Origin: Streptomyces sp. NBC_00490
Lineage (GTDB): Bacteria; Actinomycetota; Actinomycetes; Streptomycetales; Streptomycetaceae
Reading direction: 5' to 3'
Length of the DNA stretch: 64,000 nt
Assembly: GCF_036013645.1 (NCBI RefSeq)
Contig: NZ_CP107869.1
Coordinates: forward strand, 9,610,001-9,674,000
Part shown: piece after piece, positions 34,784 through 44,107 of the stretch
Position numbering within the stretch: position 1 is the stretch's first letter
How the letters are laid out: each line of letters starts with the position of its first letter
Position numbers and translations under genes: made by a program
The notes under the pieces: generated by a model
The model's input: the letters and a program-made list of their open reading frames with translations, nothing else
Told to the model about the DNA's origin: nothing
Databases searched by the model: none

Positions 34784-35998
34784 ATGGAACAGAGGGACAG
34801 TCGGACCGCACCGCCGGCACTCGGCGTGGGCATGGTCGGCTACGCGTTCATGGGCGCCGCGCACTCACAAGGGTGGCGCACCGTGGGGCGCGTGTTCGAC
34901 CTGCCGCTGCGGCCGGTCATGGCCGCGATCGCCGGCCGCGACGCGCACGCCGTGCGGGCGGCGGCCGACAAGCACGGCTGGGCCGCGGCGGAGACCGACT
35001 GGCGTGCCCTCATCGCCCGCGATGACGTACAGCTCGTCGACATCTGCACACCGGGTGACAGCCATGCGGAGATCGCGATCGCGGCGCTGGCGGCGGGCAA
35101 GCACGTGCTGTGCGAGAAGCCGCTGGCCAATTCGGTCGCGGAGGCGGAGGCCATGGCGGCGGCCGCCGAAGAGGCCCGCGGGCGCGGGCAGTTGGCCATG
35201 GTGGGCTTCAACTACCGGCGGGTGCCCGCCCTCACCTTCGCCCGCCGGCTCATCGCCGACGGCAGGCTCGGCACGCTGCGCCACGTACGGGTCAGCTACC
35301 TCCAGGACTGGCTGGTCGACCCCGACTTCCCGCTGACCTGGCGGCTGCAGCGGGAGCACGCGGGGTCGGGGGCGCTCGGTGACCTCGGCGCGCACATCGT
35401 CGACCTCGCGCAGTACCTGGTGGGTGAGCCGCTGGTCGGCGTCTCCGCCCAGATGGAGACCTTCGTCAAGGAGCGCCCCCGCCTCGACGGCGCCTCCTCG
35501 GGCCTGTCCGCATCCGGCGGCGCCCAGCGCGCTCCGGTGACGGTCGACGACGCGGCCGTGTTCACCGGGCGGCTCGCCTCCGGGGCGCTCGCCACGTTCG
35601 AGGCGTCCCGGATGGCCTCGGGGCGCAAGAACGCCCTGCGGCTGGAGATCAACGGCGAGTCCGGTTCGCTCGCCTTCGACCTGGAGCGCCTCAACGAACT
35701 GTCCTTCCACGACCACCGGGAGCCCGCCGCCACGGCGGGGTTCCGCAGGATCGTCGTCACCGAGGCCGAGCACCCCTACCTGGAGGGCTGGTGGCCGCCG
35801 GGCCATGCGCTCGGCTACGAGCACACCTTCGTCCACCAGGCCCGGGACCTGGTCGAGGCGATCGCGTCGGGCACGGACCCGGTGCCGTCGTTCGCCGACG
35901 GGTTGCAGGTGCAGCGGGTGCTCGCCGCGGTGGAGGAGAGCGCGCAGAAGAACTCCGTCTACACCCCCGTCCAGGCCGTCGAGGCCGAAGTCCGCTAG
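34784..35998 (+). CDS. Gfo/Idh/MocA-family oxidoreductase
   Basis: The 404-residue NAD(P)-dependent sugar or inositol dehydrogenase has the Rossmann motif [14 protein letters not shown] (about 18-31), [17 protein letters not shown] and the catalytic Lys motif LCEKPLA. The C-terminal alpha/beta domain includes [19 protein letters not shown]. The start at 34784 has AGGAGG 7 nt upstream. It lies 68 bases after the binding-protein gene and 31 before the TIM-barrel gene. It probably oxidises the imported sugar or polyol in the cytoplasm. Confidence 0.92.
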   Translation: MEQRDSRTAPPALGVGMVGYAFMGAAHSQGWRTVGRVFDLPLRPVMAAIAGRDAHAVRAAADKHGWAAAETDWRALIARDDVQLVDICTPGDSHAEIAIAALAAGKHVLCEKPLANSVAEAEAMAAAAEEARGRGQLAMVGFNYRRVPALTFARRLIADGRLGTLRHVRVSYLQDWLVDPDFPLTWRLQREHAGSGALGDLGAHIVDLAQYLVGEPLVGVSAQMETFVKERPRLDGASSGLSASGGAQRAPVTVDDAAVFTGRLASGALATFEASRMASGRKNALRLEINGESGSLAFDLERLNELSFHDHREPAATAGFRRIVVTEAEHPYLEGWWPPGHALGYEHTFVHQARDLVEAIASGTDPVPSFADGLQVQRVLAAVEESAQKNSVYTPVQAVEAEVR

Positions 35999-36029
35999 AG
36001 AGCCGTCAGGATCCCCGCTCGGAGGCACC

Positions 36030-37037
36030 ATGCCACGCCCGTTCACCCTGTTCACCGGTCAGTGGGCCGATCTGCCGCTGGAGGAAGTGTGCCGACTGGC
36101 CGCCGAGTTCGGCTACGACGGGCTCGAACTCGCCTGCTGGGGAGACCACTTCGAGGTCGACAAGGCGCTTGCCGATCCGTCCTACCTGGCTGGGCGGCAC
36201 GCCCTGCTGGAGAAGTACGGCCTCAAGTGCTGGGCGATCTCCAACCATCTCGTCGGCCAAGCCGTGTGTGACCACCCCATCGACGAACGGCACCAGGGCA
36301 TCCTGCCCGCCCGGATCTGGGGCGACGGGGAGCCTGAGGGGGTACGCCGGCGGGCCGCGGCCGAGATCAAGGACACGGTGCGGGCCGCGGCCGCCTTCGG
36401 CGTCGACACGGTCGTCGGGTTCACCGGATCGTCGATCTGGCATCTGGTGGCGATGTTCCCGCCGGTGCCGGAGCGGATGATCGAGCGCGGTTACGAGGAC
36501 TTCGCCGAGCGCTGGAACCCGATCCTGGACGTGTGCGACAGCGAGGGTGTCCGCTTCGCCCATGAGGTCCATCCGAGCGAGATCGCCTACGACTACTGGA
36601 CCACGCAACGGGCGTTGGAGGCGGTGGACCACCGCCCGGCCTTCGGCCTCAACTTCGACCCCAGCCACTTCGTCTGGCAGGACCTGGACCCGGTCGGCTT
36701 CCTCTACGACTTCCGGGACCGGATCTACCACGTCGACTGCAAGGAGGCTCGCAGGCGTCTGGACGGGCGCAACGGCCGGCTCGGCTCCCATCTGCCCTGG
36801 GGAGACCCGCGCCGCGGCTGGGACTTCGTCTCCGCCGGACACGGTGACGTGCCGTGGGAGGACGTGTTCCGGATGCTGCGTTCGATCGGTTACGGCGGGC
36901 CGGTCTCCGTGGAGTGGGAGGACGCAGGCATGGACCGCCTCGTCGGCGCGCCGCGTGCGCTCGCCCATCTGAAGCGGTTCGACTTCGACCCGCCTTCGGC
37001 ATCCTTCGACGCCGCCTTCGCGGGCGGCGACAACTAG
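36030..37037 (+). CDS. Sugar phosphate isomerase/epimerase-family TIM barrel (cytoplasmic)
   Basis: The 335-residue xylose-isomerase-like TIM barrel (AP endonuclease 2 superfamily) has the opening [31 protein letters not shown]. Metal-ligand candidates lie in [34 protein letters not shown] and [11 protein letters not shown]. There is no signal peptide. The ATG at 36030 follows GGAGG. It is paired with the MocA-type dehydrogenase, a common combination in inositol and keto-sugar pathways, and probably isomerises or dehydrates the oxidised product. Confidence 0.9.
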   Translation: MPRPFTLFTGQWADLPLEEVCRLAAEFGYDGLELACWGDHFEVDKALADPSYLAGRHALLEKYGLKCWAISNHLVGQAVCDHPIDERHQGILPARIWGDGEPEGVRRRAAAEIKDTVRAAAAFGVDTVVGFTGSSIWHLVAMFPPVPERMIERGYEDFAERWNPILDVCDSEGVRFAHEVHPSEIAYDYWTTQRALEAVDHRPAFGLNFDPSHFVWQDLDPVGFLYDFRDRIYHVDCKEARRRLDGRNGRLGSHLPWGDPRRGWDFVSAGHGDVPWEDVFRMLRSIGYGGPVSVEWEDAGMDRLVGAPRALAHLKRFDFDPPSASFDAAFAGGDN

Positions 37038-37179
37038 CCTTCTCGGCGCATATCGGTTCCGCCCACGCGTAGTTGGGGCGTCGGCGGACCGTGGCCGCCT
37101 CCCGTGACCTGGTGAGAGCCGGCCGGTCGGTGCCCGGTGGCGGGCGAGCCACTGGGCCGATCCGGGCTGCCTCGACCTC

Positions 37180-37205
37180 ACTTTGTCCTGATCAAGGAAA
37201 AAGTT
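37180..37205. promoter_or_regulatory. ROK-type operator candidate, site B
   Basis: ACTTTGTCC and GGAAAAAAGT arms flank a TGATCA-containing centre, the most symmetric of the three sites in this block. It lies about 24 nt upstream of the promoter candidate for the inositol-phosphate-synthase-like gene. Confidence 0.65.
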
Positions 37206-37228
37206 CGTCGCTTCGGTGCGCAAAGGGT

Positions 37229-37257
37229 TCCGGTCGAGGACGAACGGGGCTACGGTC
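37229..37257 (+). promoter_or_regulatory. Candidate promoter of the inositol-phosphate-synthase-like gene
   Basis: TTCCGG (37229-37234) and TACGGT (37252-37257) are spaced by 17 nt. The start codon is about 250 nt downstream, so the leader would be long. Confidence 0.4.
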
Positions 37258-37305
37258 CCTTCGTGCACAAGCGCCACACAGTGGTTCGAAACTGACGCCG
37301 CATTA

Positions 37306-37333
37306 GGTCGCACGGCGCACGGTTCGTGCGACC
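37306..37333 (+). repeat. Leader hairpin
   Basis: GGTCGCAC and GTGCGACC pair perfectly over 8 bp with a 12-nt loop inside the predicted leader. Its role is unknown. Confidence 0.45.
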
Positions 37334-37506
37334 GGCTCCGGAGGACGTCCCTGCACGGCGCAGGGTGACGAATCCTCAGGTATCCCGTATCTCTCGCCCG
37401 CGGCCGAAGCCGCCCCAATGCCGGCGGTGGACGGGCAGGCCCCCCGGCCCCCGGCCCACCGTCCTCCACACCACATCGGTACCTCGACATGGCAGGGAGG
37501 CAGCCC

Positions 37507-38658
37507 GTGAACAACGACGGGACAGCATCGGAGCCCCAGACCGGCGGGCCGACCGCACGCACCGGCGTCTGGTTCGTCGGAGCCCGCGGATCGGTCGCCA
37601 CCACCGCCGTCGCCGGATGCGCGGCGGTCGCCGCCACACTGCATCCGCCGACCGGCATGGTCACCGAGACGCCGCCGTTCGACGGCACCGGCCTGCCGCC
37701 CCTGACCTCACTCGTCTTCGGCGGCCACGACACCACCCACTGCCCGCTGCCCAAGCGGGCCGAACAGCTCACCGAGGCGGGCGTCCTCCCGCACGGCCTC
37801 GCCCCCGCCGTGCGGGCCGAACTCCAGGCCGCGGACAAGGAGATACGGCCGGGCGGCCCGCTCCCGAACGACCCGCGCGGCGACGAGGAACTCATCACGG
37901 ACTTCGCCGCCGACCTCACCTCCTTCCGCGAACGCAACGCACTGACACGGGTGGTCGTCGTCAACGTCTCCTCCACGGAGCCGCTGCCCGCACCCGACGC
38001 CGTACGACTGCCGCCCAGCTCCCTCTACGCGTCCGCCGCCGTGCGGGCCGGCTGCCCCTACGTCAACTTCACACCGTCCACGGGGCTGCGCACCCCGGCC
38101 CTCACACAAGCCGCCGCGGCAGGCGGACTTCCGCACGCGGGTCGCGACGGCAAGACAGGCCAGACACTGCTGCGGGCCGTGCTCGCCCCGATGTTCGTCC
38201 AGCGCGCCCTGCCCGTGCGGGCCTGGTCCGGCACCAACCTGCTGGGCGGCGGCGACGGCGCGGCGCTCGCCGACCCGGGCGCGGCCGCGGCGAAGAACGC
38301 CGGCAAGGAACGCGTCCTCGCCGAAACCCTCGGCCACACCCCGCAGGGTGAGGTGCACATCGACGACGTGCCGGTGCTCGGCGACTGGAAGACCGCCTGG
38401 GACCACATCGCCTTCGAGGGCTTCCTCGGCTCGCGCATGATCCTCCAGACCATCTGGCAGGGCTGCGACTCGGCCCTGGCCGCACCGCTGGTGCTGGACC
38501 TGGCCCGCCTGGTCGCCCGCGCCCACGAGGCGGGCCTGTCCGGACCGCTGCCGGAACTGGGCTTCTACTTCAAGGACCCCGACGCGGGCCCGGCCGGGCT
38601 CTCCGAACAGTTCACCGCACTGCTGTCCTTCGCCGACCGCCTGCGGGAGGCCCAGTGA
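37507..38658 (+). CDS. Inositol-3-phosphate-synthase-family protein
   Basis: The 383-residue protein opens with a Rossmann-like GVWFVGARGSVATTAVAGC. It has the conserved MIPS-type segments VVVNVSSTEPLPAP, CPYVNFTPSTG, VRAWSGTNLLGGGDG and AWDHIAFEGFLGSRM. MIPS enzymes convert glucose-6-phosphate to inositol-1-phosphate with NAD. This divergent member could make or rearrange another sugar phosphate. The GTG at 37507 has GGGAGG 6 nt upstream; the ATG at 37489 lies before that site. The gene follows a ROK-type operator and so probably belongs to the same regulon. Confidence 0.82.
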   Translation: MNNDGTASEPQTGGPTARTGVWFVGARGSVATTAVAGCAAVAATLHPPTGMVTETPPFDGTGLPPLTSLVFGGHDTTHCPLPKRAEQLTEAGVLPHGLAPAVRAELQAADKEIRPGGPLPNDPRGDEELITDFAADLTSFRERNALTRVVVVNVSSTEPLPAPDAVRLPPSSLYASAAVRAGCPYVNFTPSTGLRTPALTQAAAAGGLPHAGRDGKTGQTLLRAVLAPMFVQRALPVRAWSGTNLLGGGDGAALADPGAAAAKNAGKERVLAETLGHTPQGEVHIDDVPVLGDWKTAWDHIAFEGFLGSRMILQTIWQGCDSALAAPLVLDLARLVARAHEAGLSGPLPELGFYFKDPDAGPAGLSEQFTALLSFADRLREAQ

Positions 38659-38910
38659 TCCGCTCCCTTCCAGCCCACGGCGCATCGGCGCGCCGTCGTC
38701 CCCCGTGACCTTTCACGCCCAAGCGGCAGCCACGGCCGCCTCCCTCGAGCGACGACGACAGTCCGCTCGTCCTTGTCCCCACCCCCCGCACAGTGTCCGG
38801 CCGCGTCGCGGCCACCGAAGTGAAGTCCCTTCTCCTGCGGCCCGCCGGCTTCGCCCGGGACGGCGATGTCAGGCATCCGCAGCACCGCGACAACGAAAGT
38901 GAGAACCCCT

Positions 38911-40074
38911 GTGACCGCGTTCAACGACGAAGCCGTCACCAGCGACGCCCTGCGCCGCACCCTCGGCGTCAGCCGCCGCCGTTTCCTCACCACCTGCACG
39001 GCCGTCACCGGCGCGGCGATCGCCGCCCCGGTCTTCGGCGCCGCACCCGCCCTGGCACAGGACAGATCCGCGGCCGCCGACGCCGACCGGGGCCGTTCCG
39101 CTCTGGTCCCGCCGCACAAGCGCGGCATCATCCTCTACACCGTCCGTGACGCGGTGGGCCGCGACCCGCTGGCCTCCGATCTGCCCTCCGGTTTCCGTGA
39201 GGTGTTCAAGCAGCTGTCGCGCTTCGGCTACCGCCAGGTGGAGTTCGCCGGATACGGCCAGCACGCCAACGCGCCCGGCGGCGCCGATCTGGGCACCGTC
39301 CAGGGCGCGAAGCTGCTGCGCTCCTGGCTCGACGAGTACGGGCTGCGGGCGCAGGGCAGCCACGGCTTCATCCCGCCGTCCTGGCCTTTGACGACGGCCG
39401 ACCTGGACACCTTCAAGCGCTGGCTGGAGATATCCAACATCCTCGGCATGGAGCACATGGGCACCGGCGCCGACCCCGTCAACACCCCCTACCGGGCCGA
39501 CTGGGACGCCGCCGCGCAGAAGTGGAACACCCTGGGCTCCATCGCCCGCCGCGAGGGCATCAAGCTCTACACCCACAACCACGACAGCGCCTACGACTTC
39601 CTGCTCGACGGCGGCCCCCTCGACGCCCAGGGCCGGCCGACGCGCAGCTCCGGCATCCGCAAGCTGGAGTACTTCCTGAAGACGACGGACCGCAAGAGCG
39701 TCTATCTGGAGCTGGACGTCTTCTGGGCACACGTGGCCCAGTACAAGTTCCACACGTACACCGCCCACGACGGTTCGCAGCGCGAGGACGTCTTCGACCC
39801 GGCCGCACTCGTGGTCCGCAACACCCAGCGCTTCCCGCTCTTCCACGCCAAGGACGGGGTCGTCAACCTCCAGAACGGTATGGGCTACGACATGGTGCCG
39901 TTCGGCACGGGCGACATCGACTACCGGAAGTTCTTCACCCGGGTCGGGGCGAAGAACTACCACAACCCGATGGTCGAGCAGGACAACGCACCGAGCGCGA
40001 CGGTTCCCGGCCAGTCCCTGGAGTTCGCCCGCATCGGCTACGGCAACCTCGCGGCCCTGCGCCCCTGCAACTGA
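38911..40074 (+). CDS. Tat-exported sugar phosphate isomerase/epimerase-like TIM barrel
   Basis: The 387-residue protein has a twin-arginine signal (VSRRRFLTTCTAVTGAAIAAP ... ALA). A xylose-isomerase-like TIM barrel follows: GIILYTVRDAVGRDP, FGYRQVEFAGYG, YTHNHDSAYDF, VYLELDVFWAH and FPLFHAKDGV. Export of this fold is notable, because a phosphorylated substrate is then unlikely. Related exported barrels act on oxidised (3-keto) glycosides, which I offer as a hypothesis. The GTG at 38911 keeps the signal compact; the upstream ATG at 38866 is possible. The gap to the preceding gene is 252 bases. Confidence 0.85.
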   Translation: MTAFNDEAVTSDALRRTLGVSRRRFLTTCTAVTGAAIAAPVFGAAPALAQDRSAAADADRGRSALVPPHKRGIILYTVRDAVGRDPLASDLPSGFREVFKQLSRFGYRQVEFAGYGQHANAPGGADLGTVQGAKLLRSWLDEYGLRAQGSHGFIPPSWPLTTADLDTFKRWLEISNILGMEHMGTGADPVNTPYRADWDAAAQKWNTLGSIARREGIKLYTHNHDSAYDFLLDGGPLDAQGRPTRSSGIRKLEYFLKTTDRKSVYLELDVFWAHVAQYKFHTYTAHDGSQREDVFDPAALVVRNTQRFPLFHAKDGVVNLQNGMGYDMVPFGTGDIDYRKFFTRVGAKNYHNPMVEQDNAPSATVPGQSLEFARIGYGNLAALRPCN

Positions 40075-40181
40075 CACAGCGTCACCCGTGGCGCCCGCCC
40101 CGCGCCTTGGCGTCGGGCGGGCCCCCGGGCCTGCCCGAAACGACCCGGAACCCAAGGCGAACTTTCCTCGAAACGGTTGAA

Positions 40182-40206
40182 ACTTTGTCCTTGACGAGTT
40201 GAAAGT
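40182..40206. promoter_or_regulatory. ROK-type operator candidate, site C
   Basis: The left arm ACTTTGTCC is identical to sites A and B, and the right arm is GAAAGT. It overlaps the -35 hexamer TTGACG, so a bound repressor would block transcription. A second partial arm (ACTTTCC) lies about 20 nt upstream. Confidence 0.6.
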
Positions 40207-40220
40207 GTGCGCCCTAGCGT
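40191..40220 (+). promoter_or_regulatory. Promoter of the PQQ-type dehydrogenase gene
   Basis: TTGACG (40191-40196) and TAGCGT (40215-40220) are spaced by 18 nt and match the vegetative consensus well. Confidence 0.6.
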
Positions 40221-40277
40221 CCAACTCACGCATTTCGCCTGGCTTTTCACCCGCCGGCCAGACCAAAGGAGTTCTGA

Positions 40278-42398
40278 GTGCGCAACAGACGGATCGTCAC
40301 CCTCGTGGGGGCGGCTGCGCTGGCCGGAGCCGTCGGGCTCCTGCCCCTCACCCCGGCACAGGCCGCCAAACCGGACCCCGCACCGCCGGCTTCGTCGGAC
40401 TTCCAGAAGGTCACCCTCAACGACCGCCCGGGCGAGCCCATGGCCCTGGCCGTCCTGCCCGACCGGCGGGTGCTGCACACCGCGCGCACCGGAGAGGTCC
40501 GCATCCACGACCCCAAGAGCGGCGTGAACTTCCTCGCCGCCGACATGAAGAAGAGCCCCGCCGGGCTCTACCAGCACGACGAGGAAGGCGTGCAGGGCAT
40601 CGCCGTCGACCCCGGCTTCGCCAAGAACCACTGGGTCTACCTCTACTACTCGCCCCGCCTGGACACCCCCATGGACGACCCGGCCACCCCGGGCGTCAAC
40701 GAAGGCGACGCCCCGCAGTTCGGCACGGCCCAGGAGTTCGCCAAGTACAAGGGCGTCACCCGGCTGTCACGGTTCAAGCTCGTGGGCAACAAGCTCGTCT
40801 ACGCCAGCGAGCAGAAGATCCTCGACGTGCCCGCCGACCGCGGCATCTGCTGCCACGTCGGCGGCAAGATCGACTTCGACAACAAGGGCAACCTCTTCCT
40901 GTCCACCGGCGACGACTCCAACCCGTTCTCCTCCGACGGCTACGCCCCGCTCGACGACCGCGCCGACCGCAACCCCGCCTACGACGCGCGGCGCACCGCG
41001 GGCAACACCAACGACCTGCGCGGCAAGGTCCTGCGCATCAAGACCAAGCCCAACGGCGGCTACGCCATACCGAAGGGCAACCTCTTCGCGCCCGGCACCG
41101 CGAAGACCCGCCCCGAGATCTACGCCATGGGCCTGCGCAACCCGTTCCGCTTCGCAGTGGACGACAAGACCGGCGAGGTCTACGTCGGCGACTACTCGCC
41201 CGACGCCAACACCGCCAACCCGGGCCGCGGCCCCGCCGGTCAGGGACGCTGGATGGTCATCGACCGCCCCGCCAACTACGGCTGGCCGTTCTGCGTGACC
41301 CAGGACATGCCGTACCAGGACTACGACTTCGCCACCCAGACCTCCAGCGGCGCCTTCAACTGCGCCAAGCCGGTCAACGACTCGCGCCACAACACCGGCC
41401 GCAGCGAGCTGCCCCCGGTCACCGACGCGGAGATCGTCTACGGCTACGGAGCCTCCGCGGAGTTCCCCGAGCTCGGCACGGGCGGCATCGGCCCCATGGG
41501 CGGCCCGGTGTACAGCTATGACAAGCACAACAAGGCCCAGAACCGCTGGCCCCAGTACTTCGACGGCAAGCCGCTCTTCTACGAGTGGACCCGCGACCAG
41601 ATGAAGGCCATCACCCTCGGCAAGAAGAACGAGGTCCTGAAGATCGAGGACGCGATCCCCTCGATCACGACGGACGGCCCGATCGACGCCGAGTTCGGCC
41701 CCGACGGCGCGCTGTACGTCCTGGAGTACGGCACCGGCTACTTCGCGGAACTGCCCGAGGCCCAGCTCTCCCGCATCGACTTCACGCGGGGCAACCGCAC
41801 CCCGGAGCCCAAGGTCGCCGCGGACGTGGTCAACGGCACCAGCCCGCTGACCGTCCAGTTCTCCAGCGCCGGCACCAAGGACGCCGACGGTGACGCCCTG
41901 CGCTACGCCTGGGACTTCGACGCCAACGGCACCGTGGACTCCAGGGAGGCCAACCCGAAGCACACCTTCACCGACAACGCCGTCTACGACGCCACGCTGA
42001 AGGTCACCGACAGCACCGGGCGTTCGGCCTCCGCCTCCGTCTCCGTCGTGGTCGGCAACAAGGCGCCCACCGTCTCGCTCACCACCGACCCGGCCCCGCA
42101 CGGCGGCACGCCGTTCCACTGGGGCGACACGGTCACCTGGCAGGTCACCGTCACCGACGACCAGCCGGTGGACTGCTCCAGGGTGAGCGTCTCGTTCATC
42201 CTCGGCCACGACTCGCACGGCCACCCGCTCTCCACGAGCAACGGCTGCTCCGGATCGTTCGTGACCTTCGTGGACGGCGGTCACTCCGGCTCGGACAACC
42301 TCAAGGCGGTCTTCAACGCCACGTACACGGACTCGCCCCCGGACGGCCTGCCGTCCCTCTCGGGCAGCGCCGAGGTCGCGCTGACACCGGCCGACTGA
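40278..42398 (+). CDS. Secreted PQQ-type (GSDH-like) sugar dehydrogenase with PKD domain
   Basis: The 706-residue protein has a Sec signal peptide (GLLPLTPAQA). A six-bladed soluble glucose/sorbosone dehydrogenase-like propeller spans about 40-510, with QHDEEGVQGIAVDPGFAKNHW, ICCHVGGKIDFDNKGNLFLSTGDD and EIYAMGLRNPFRF. A PKD domain follows (about 515-595, DADGDALRYAWDFDANGT), then an unassigned C-terminal domain with a Cys pair. Members oxidise free sugars or glycosides outside the cell with PQQ or a related cofactor. The GTG at 40278 has AAAGGAG 6 nt upstream. It is controlled by a promoter overlapped by operator site C. Confidence 0.87.
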   Translation: MRNRRIVTLVGAAALAGAVGLLPLTPAQAAKPDPAPPASSDFQKVTLNDRPGEPMALAVLPDRRVLHTARTGEVRIHDPKSGVNFLAADMKKSPAGLYQHDEEGVQGIAVDPGFAKNHWVYLYYSPRLDTPMDDPATPGVNEGDAPQFGTAQEFAKYKGVTRLSRFKLVGNKLVYASEQKILDVPADRGICCHVGGKIDFDNKGNLFLSTGDDSNPFSSDGYAPLDDRADRNPAYDARRTAGNTNDLRGKVLRIKTKPNGGYAIPKGNLFAPGTAKTRPEIYAMGLRNPFRFAVDDKTGEVYVGDYSPDANTANPGRGPAGQGRWMVIDRPANYGWPFCVTQDMPYQDYDFATQTSSGAFNCAKPVNDSRHNTGRSELPPVTDAEIVYGYGASAEFPELGTGGIGPMGGPVYSYDKHNKAQNRWPQYFDGKPLFYEWTRDQMKAITLGKKNEVLKIEDAIPSITTDGPIDAEFGPDGALYVLEYGTGYFAELPEAQLSRIDFTRGNRTPEPKVAADVVNGTSPLTVQFSSAGTKDADGDALRYAWDFDANGTVDSREANPKHTFTDNAVYDATLKVTDSTGRSASASVSVVVGNKAPTVSLTTDPAPHGGTPFHWGDTVTWQVTVTDDQPVDCSRVSVSFILGHDSHGHPLSTSNGCSGSFVTFVDGGHSGSDNLKAVFNATYTDSPPDGLPSLSGSAEVALTPAD

Positions 42399-42415
42399 TC
42401 CAACGCGACGACACC

Positions 42416-42447
42416 GCAGCGGGGCGCCACTATCGGCGCCCCGCTGC
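42416..42447. terminator. Bidirectional terminator between convergent genes
   Basis: GCAGCGGGGCGCC and GGCGCCCCGCTGC form a perfect 13-bp stem with a 6-nt loop between the dehydrogenase gene and the propeller gene. Confidence 0.75.
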
Positions 42448-42450
42448 CGT

Positions 42451-43500
42451 TCAGGCAGTCCAGAGACGGGCCACACCGTCGTCGAGCCGCAGGAACTGCC
42501 GGGCACCCGGGTGGTAGTGCGTGGGGGAGAAGCCGGGAACGGTGCCCAGGAGCTTCCCCTCGGCCGGATCCCATATCGACAGATCGACGTCGCCACTGCT
42601 GAACAGGTGCGTGCCGTCGCTGAACAAGCGGCCGGTCGGGCCCTCGAACGCAAGCAGTTCCACGGCCAGCGGGTCGCGCGGTCCACTCCGAACGGCTCGA
42701 CTCGTATCGAAGATCCGTGCCCCGGACGGCACGCCCTCGTAGACATCACTGATACCCACGACGGCGACCCGGGCCGAATCGATCCAGGTCATGCCTTGGT
42801 TCCAGGCGTCGCCCCGGTCGCAGACATCGAGTCGGCTCGGACCGTCCTCGGACTCCCAGAAATTGCCTTCGACCCAGGTGTCGAAATCCCACACCACAGG
42901 GATCCCGACTGGATGCCACATCCAGCCGTCGTCCAGGATCCGCTTGCCATCAGGGCTCATGTACAGCGCGCCGTGGAAGTAGTCGAGATCGTGTTCCGGC
43001 GCCGGGATCGAGCGGTCGGTCAGCAACGTCCCCGTTTGCGCGTCCGACACGTCCAGGCGGTTCCAGCCCGTGCGGTGGATCACCACACAACGCCCGCGAC
43101 TCCGCGCGAACTCCAGTGAGAACGGCACGGTGTCCTCGTTGTCGCCCTGGTTGTCACCATGGTTGTCCAGTTCCAGGGTCCAGTCGCCGGTCTGGAGGTC
43201 GACCACCTCGCCATAGCGGCCGAAGTCGTTGACCACCGCGGCGAACATGCCGTCGTGGGAGGCGTGCAGGTGCCTGCGGAGCACCCAGTCGCCCCATTCC
43301 TCGCGATCTTCCTCCGGAACCTCGGTGGCCGCGAGGGTCTCGTGATCGCCGCTGGCCACATCCCACCGGCTGACCGTGCCGTCCTCGCTCAACGTCAGCC
43401 AGACGGGCCGATCGCTGCCCCGCACGGGCGCCACATCGACGACAGCCCCCAAACGCGGTGGCACCGGGATCTGCCTGACGTCGTCACTGCTACCGCTCAT
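42451..43500 (-). CDS. WD40-like beta-propeller protein of unknown function
   Basis: The 349-residue cytoplasmic protein has no signal peptide. It has repeated strands ending in W-D (VSRWDVASGDHET, VVDLQTGDWTLELD, VVWDFDTWVEGNF, LSIWDPAEGKLLG), consistent with a six- or seven-bladed propeller. It is rich in acidic residues (EVPEEDREEWGDW). I recognise no catalytic residues. Its GC content looks slightly lower than its neighbours, suggesting possible transfer. The gene stands alone. Confidence 0.7.
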   Translation of the reverse strand: MSGSSDDVRQIPVPPRLGAVVDVAPVRGSDRPVWLTLSEDGTVSRWDVASGDHETLAATEVPEEDREEWGDWVLRRHLHASHDGMFAAVVNDFGRYGEVVDLQTGDWTLELDNHGDNQGDNEDTVPFSLEFARSRGRCVVIHRTGWNRLDVSDAQTGTLLTDRSIPAPEHDLDYFHGALYMSPDGKRILDDGWMWHPVGIPVVWDFDTWVEGNFWESEDGPSRLDVCDRGDAWNQGMTWIDSARVAVVGISDVYEGVPSGARIFDTSRAVRSGPRDPLAVELLAFEGPTGRLFSDGTHLFSSGDVDLSIWDPAEGKLLGTVPGFSPTHYHPGARQFLRLDDGVARLWTA

Positions 43501-43644
43501 GGTTTCCCCCCCGCTCCCCCCAACCGGAGCGACAGCATATCCGGGCCGGACTCACCGCCGGATAAAGGGAGTTGCGGCCTTCTCGCGTATCCGATGAGCG
43601 GCACGGGCAATACCCTGAGCCCGTCCGCACGATCGGGGAGAGGC

Positions 43645-44040
43645 ATGACAAGCAGGTTCACCGAGTTGGTCGTTGACTGCCACGATCCGGAGCGCCTCGC
43701 GGCCTTCTGGTGCGAGGTCCTGGACTTCAAGGTGATTGACCGGGGCGAGGGCAAGGTGGAGATCGGCTCCTGGGAGCCGACCGTCGAGGAGGTCCGGGCC
43801 CGCCAGATGCCGCCCACCTTGGTGTTCATCCAGGTGCCCAAGAGCAGGACCGTGAAGAACCGGCTTCACCTCGACGTCAGTCCGATCGACGGCAGCACCG
43901 AGGACGAGGTGACCCGATTGCTCGGCCTCGGCGCCACCAAGACGGATGTGGGCCAGGGCCCGGACCGGAACTGGGTGGTCATGGCCGACCCCGAGGGCAA
44001 CGAGTTCTGCGTCCTGCGCACCCTGGCCCCGCAGACGTAG
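43645..44040 (+). CDS. VOC-family (glyoxalase-like) protein
   Basis: The 131-residue protein has paired beta-alpha-beta-beta-beta modules of the vicinal oxygen chelate fold: TELVVDCHDPERLAAFWCEVLDF at the start and VVMADPEGNEFCVLRTL at the end, with NRLHLDVSP as the second metal/ligand strand. Members serve as dioxygenases, glyoxalases or antibiotic-binding resistance proteins, and the sequence does not distinguish them. The ATG at 43645 follows GGGGAGAGG. Confidence 0.85.
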   Translation: MTSRFTELVVDCHDPERLAAFWCEVLDFKVIDRGEGKVEIGSWEPTVEEVRARQMPPTLVFIQVPKSRTVKNRLHLDVSPIDGSTEDEVTRLLGLGATKTDVGQGPDRNWVVMADPEGNEFCVLRTLAPQT

Positions 44041-44081
44041 ACCGCGAGCGGCATCCTGGGCGCCGAAGGTCTCGCACGGCA

Positions 44082-44098
44082 GGCACCTACTAGGTACC
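44082..44098. promoter_or_regulatory. Operator-like dyad before the toxin-antitoxin pair
   Basis: GGCACCTACTAGGTACC contains perfect ACCTA/TAGGT arms around one central base and ends 9 nt before the antitoxin start. Antitoxins of this size usually repress their own promoter. Confidence 0.5.
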
Positions 44099-44107
44099 AT
44101 CGGGTGT

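Larger units (their letters stand above)
37038..37506. other. 469-base regulatory region upstream of the inositol-phosphate-synthase-like gene
   Basis: The region holds ROK-type operator site B, a promoter candidate, an 8-bp hairpin (37306-37333) and a predicted leader of about 240 nt before the GTG start. I see no coding sequence. Confidence 0.5.
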
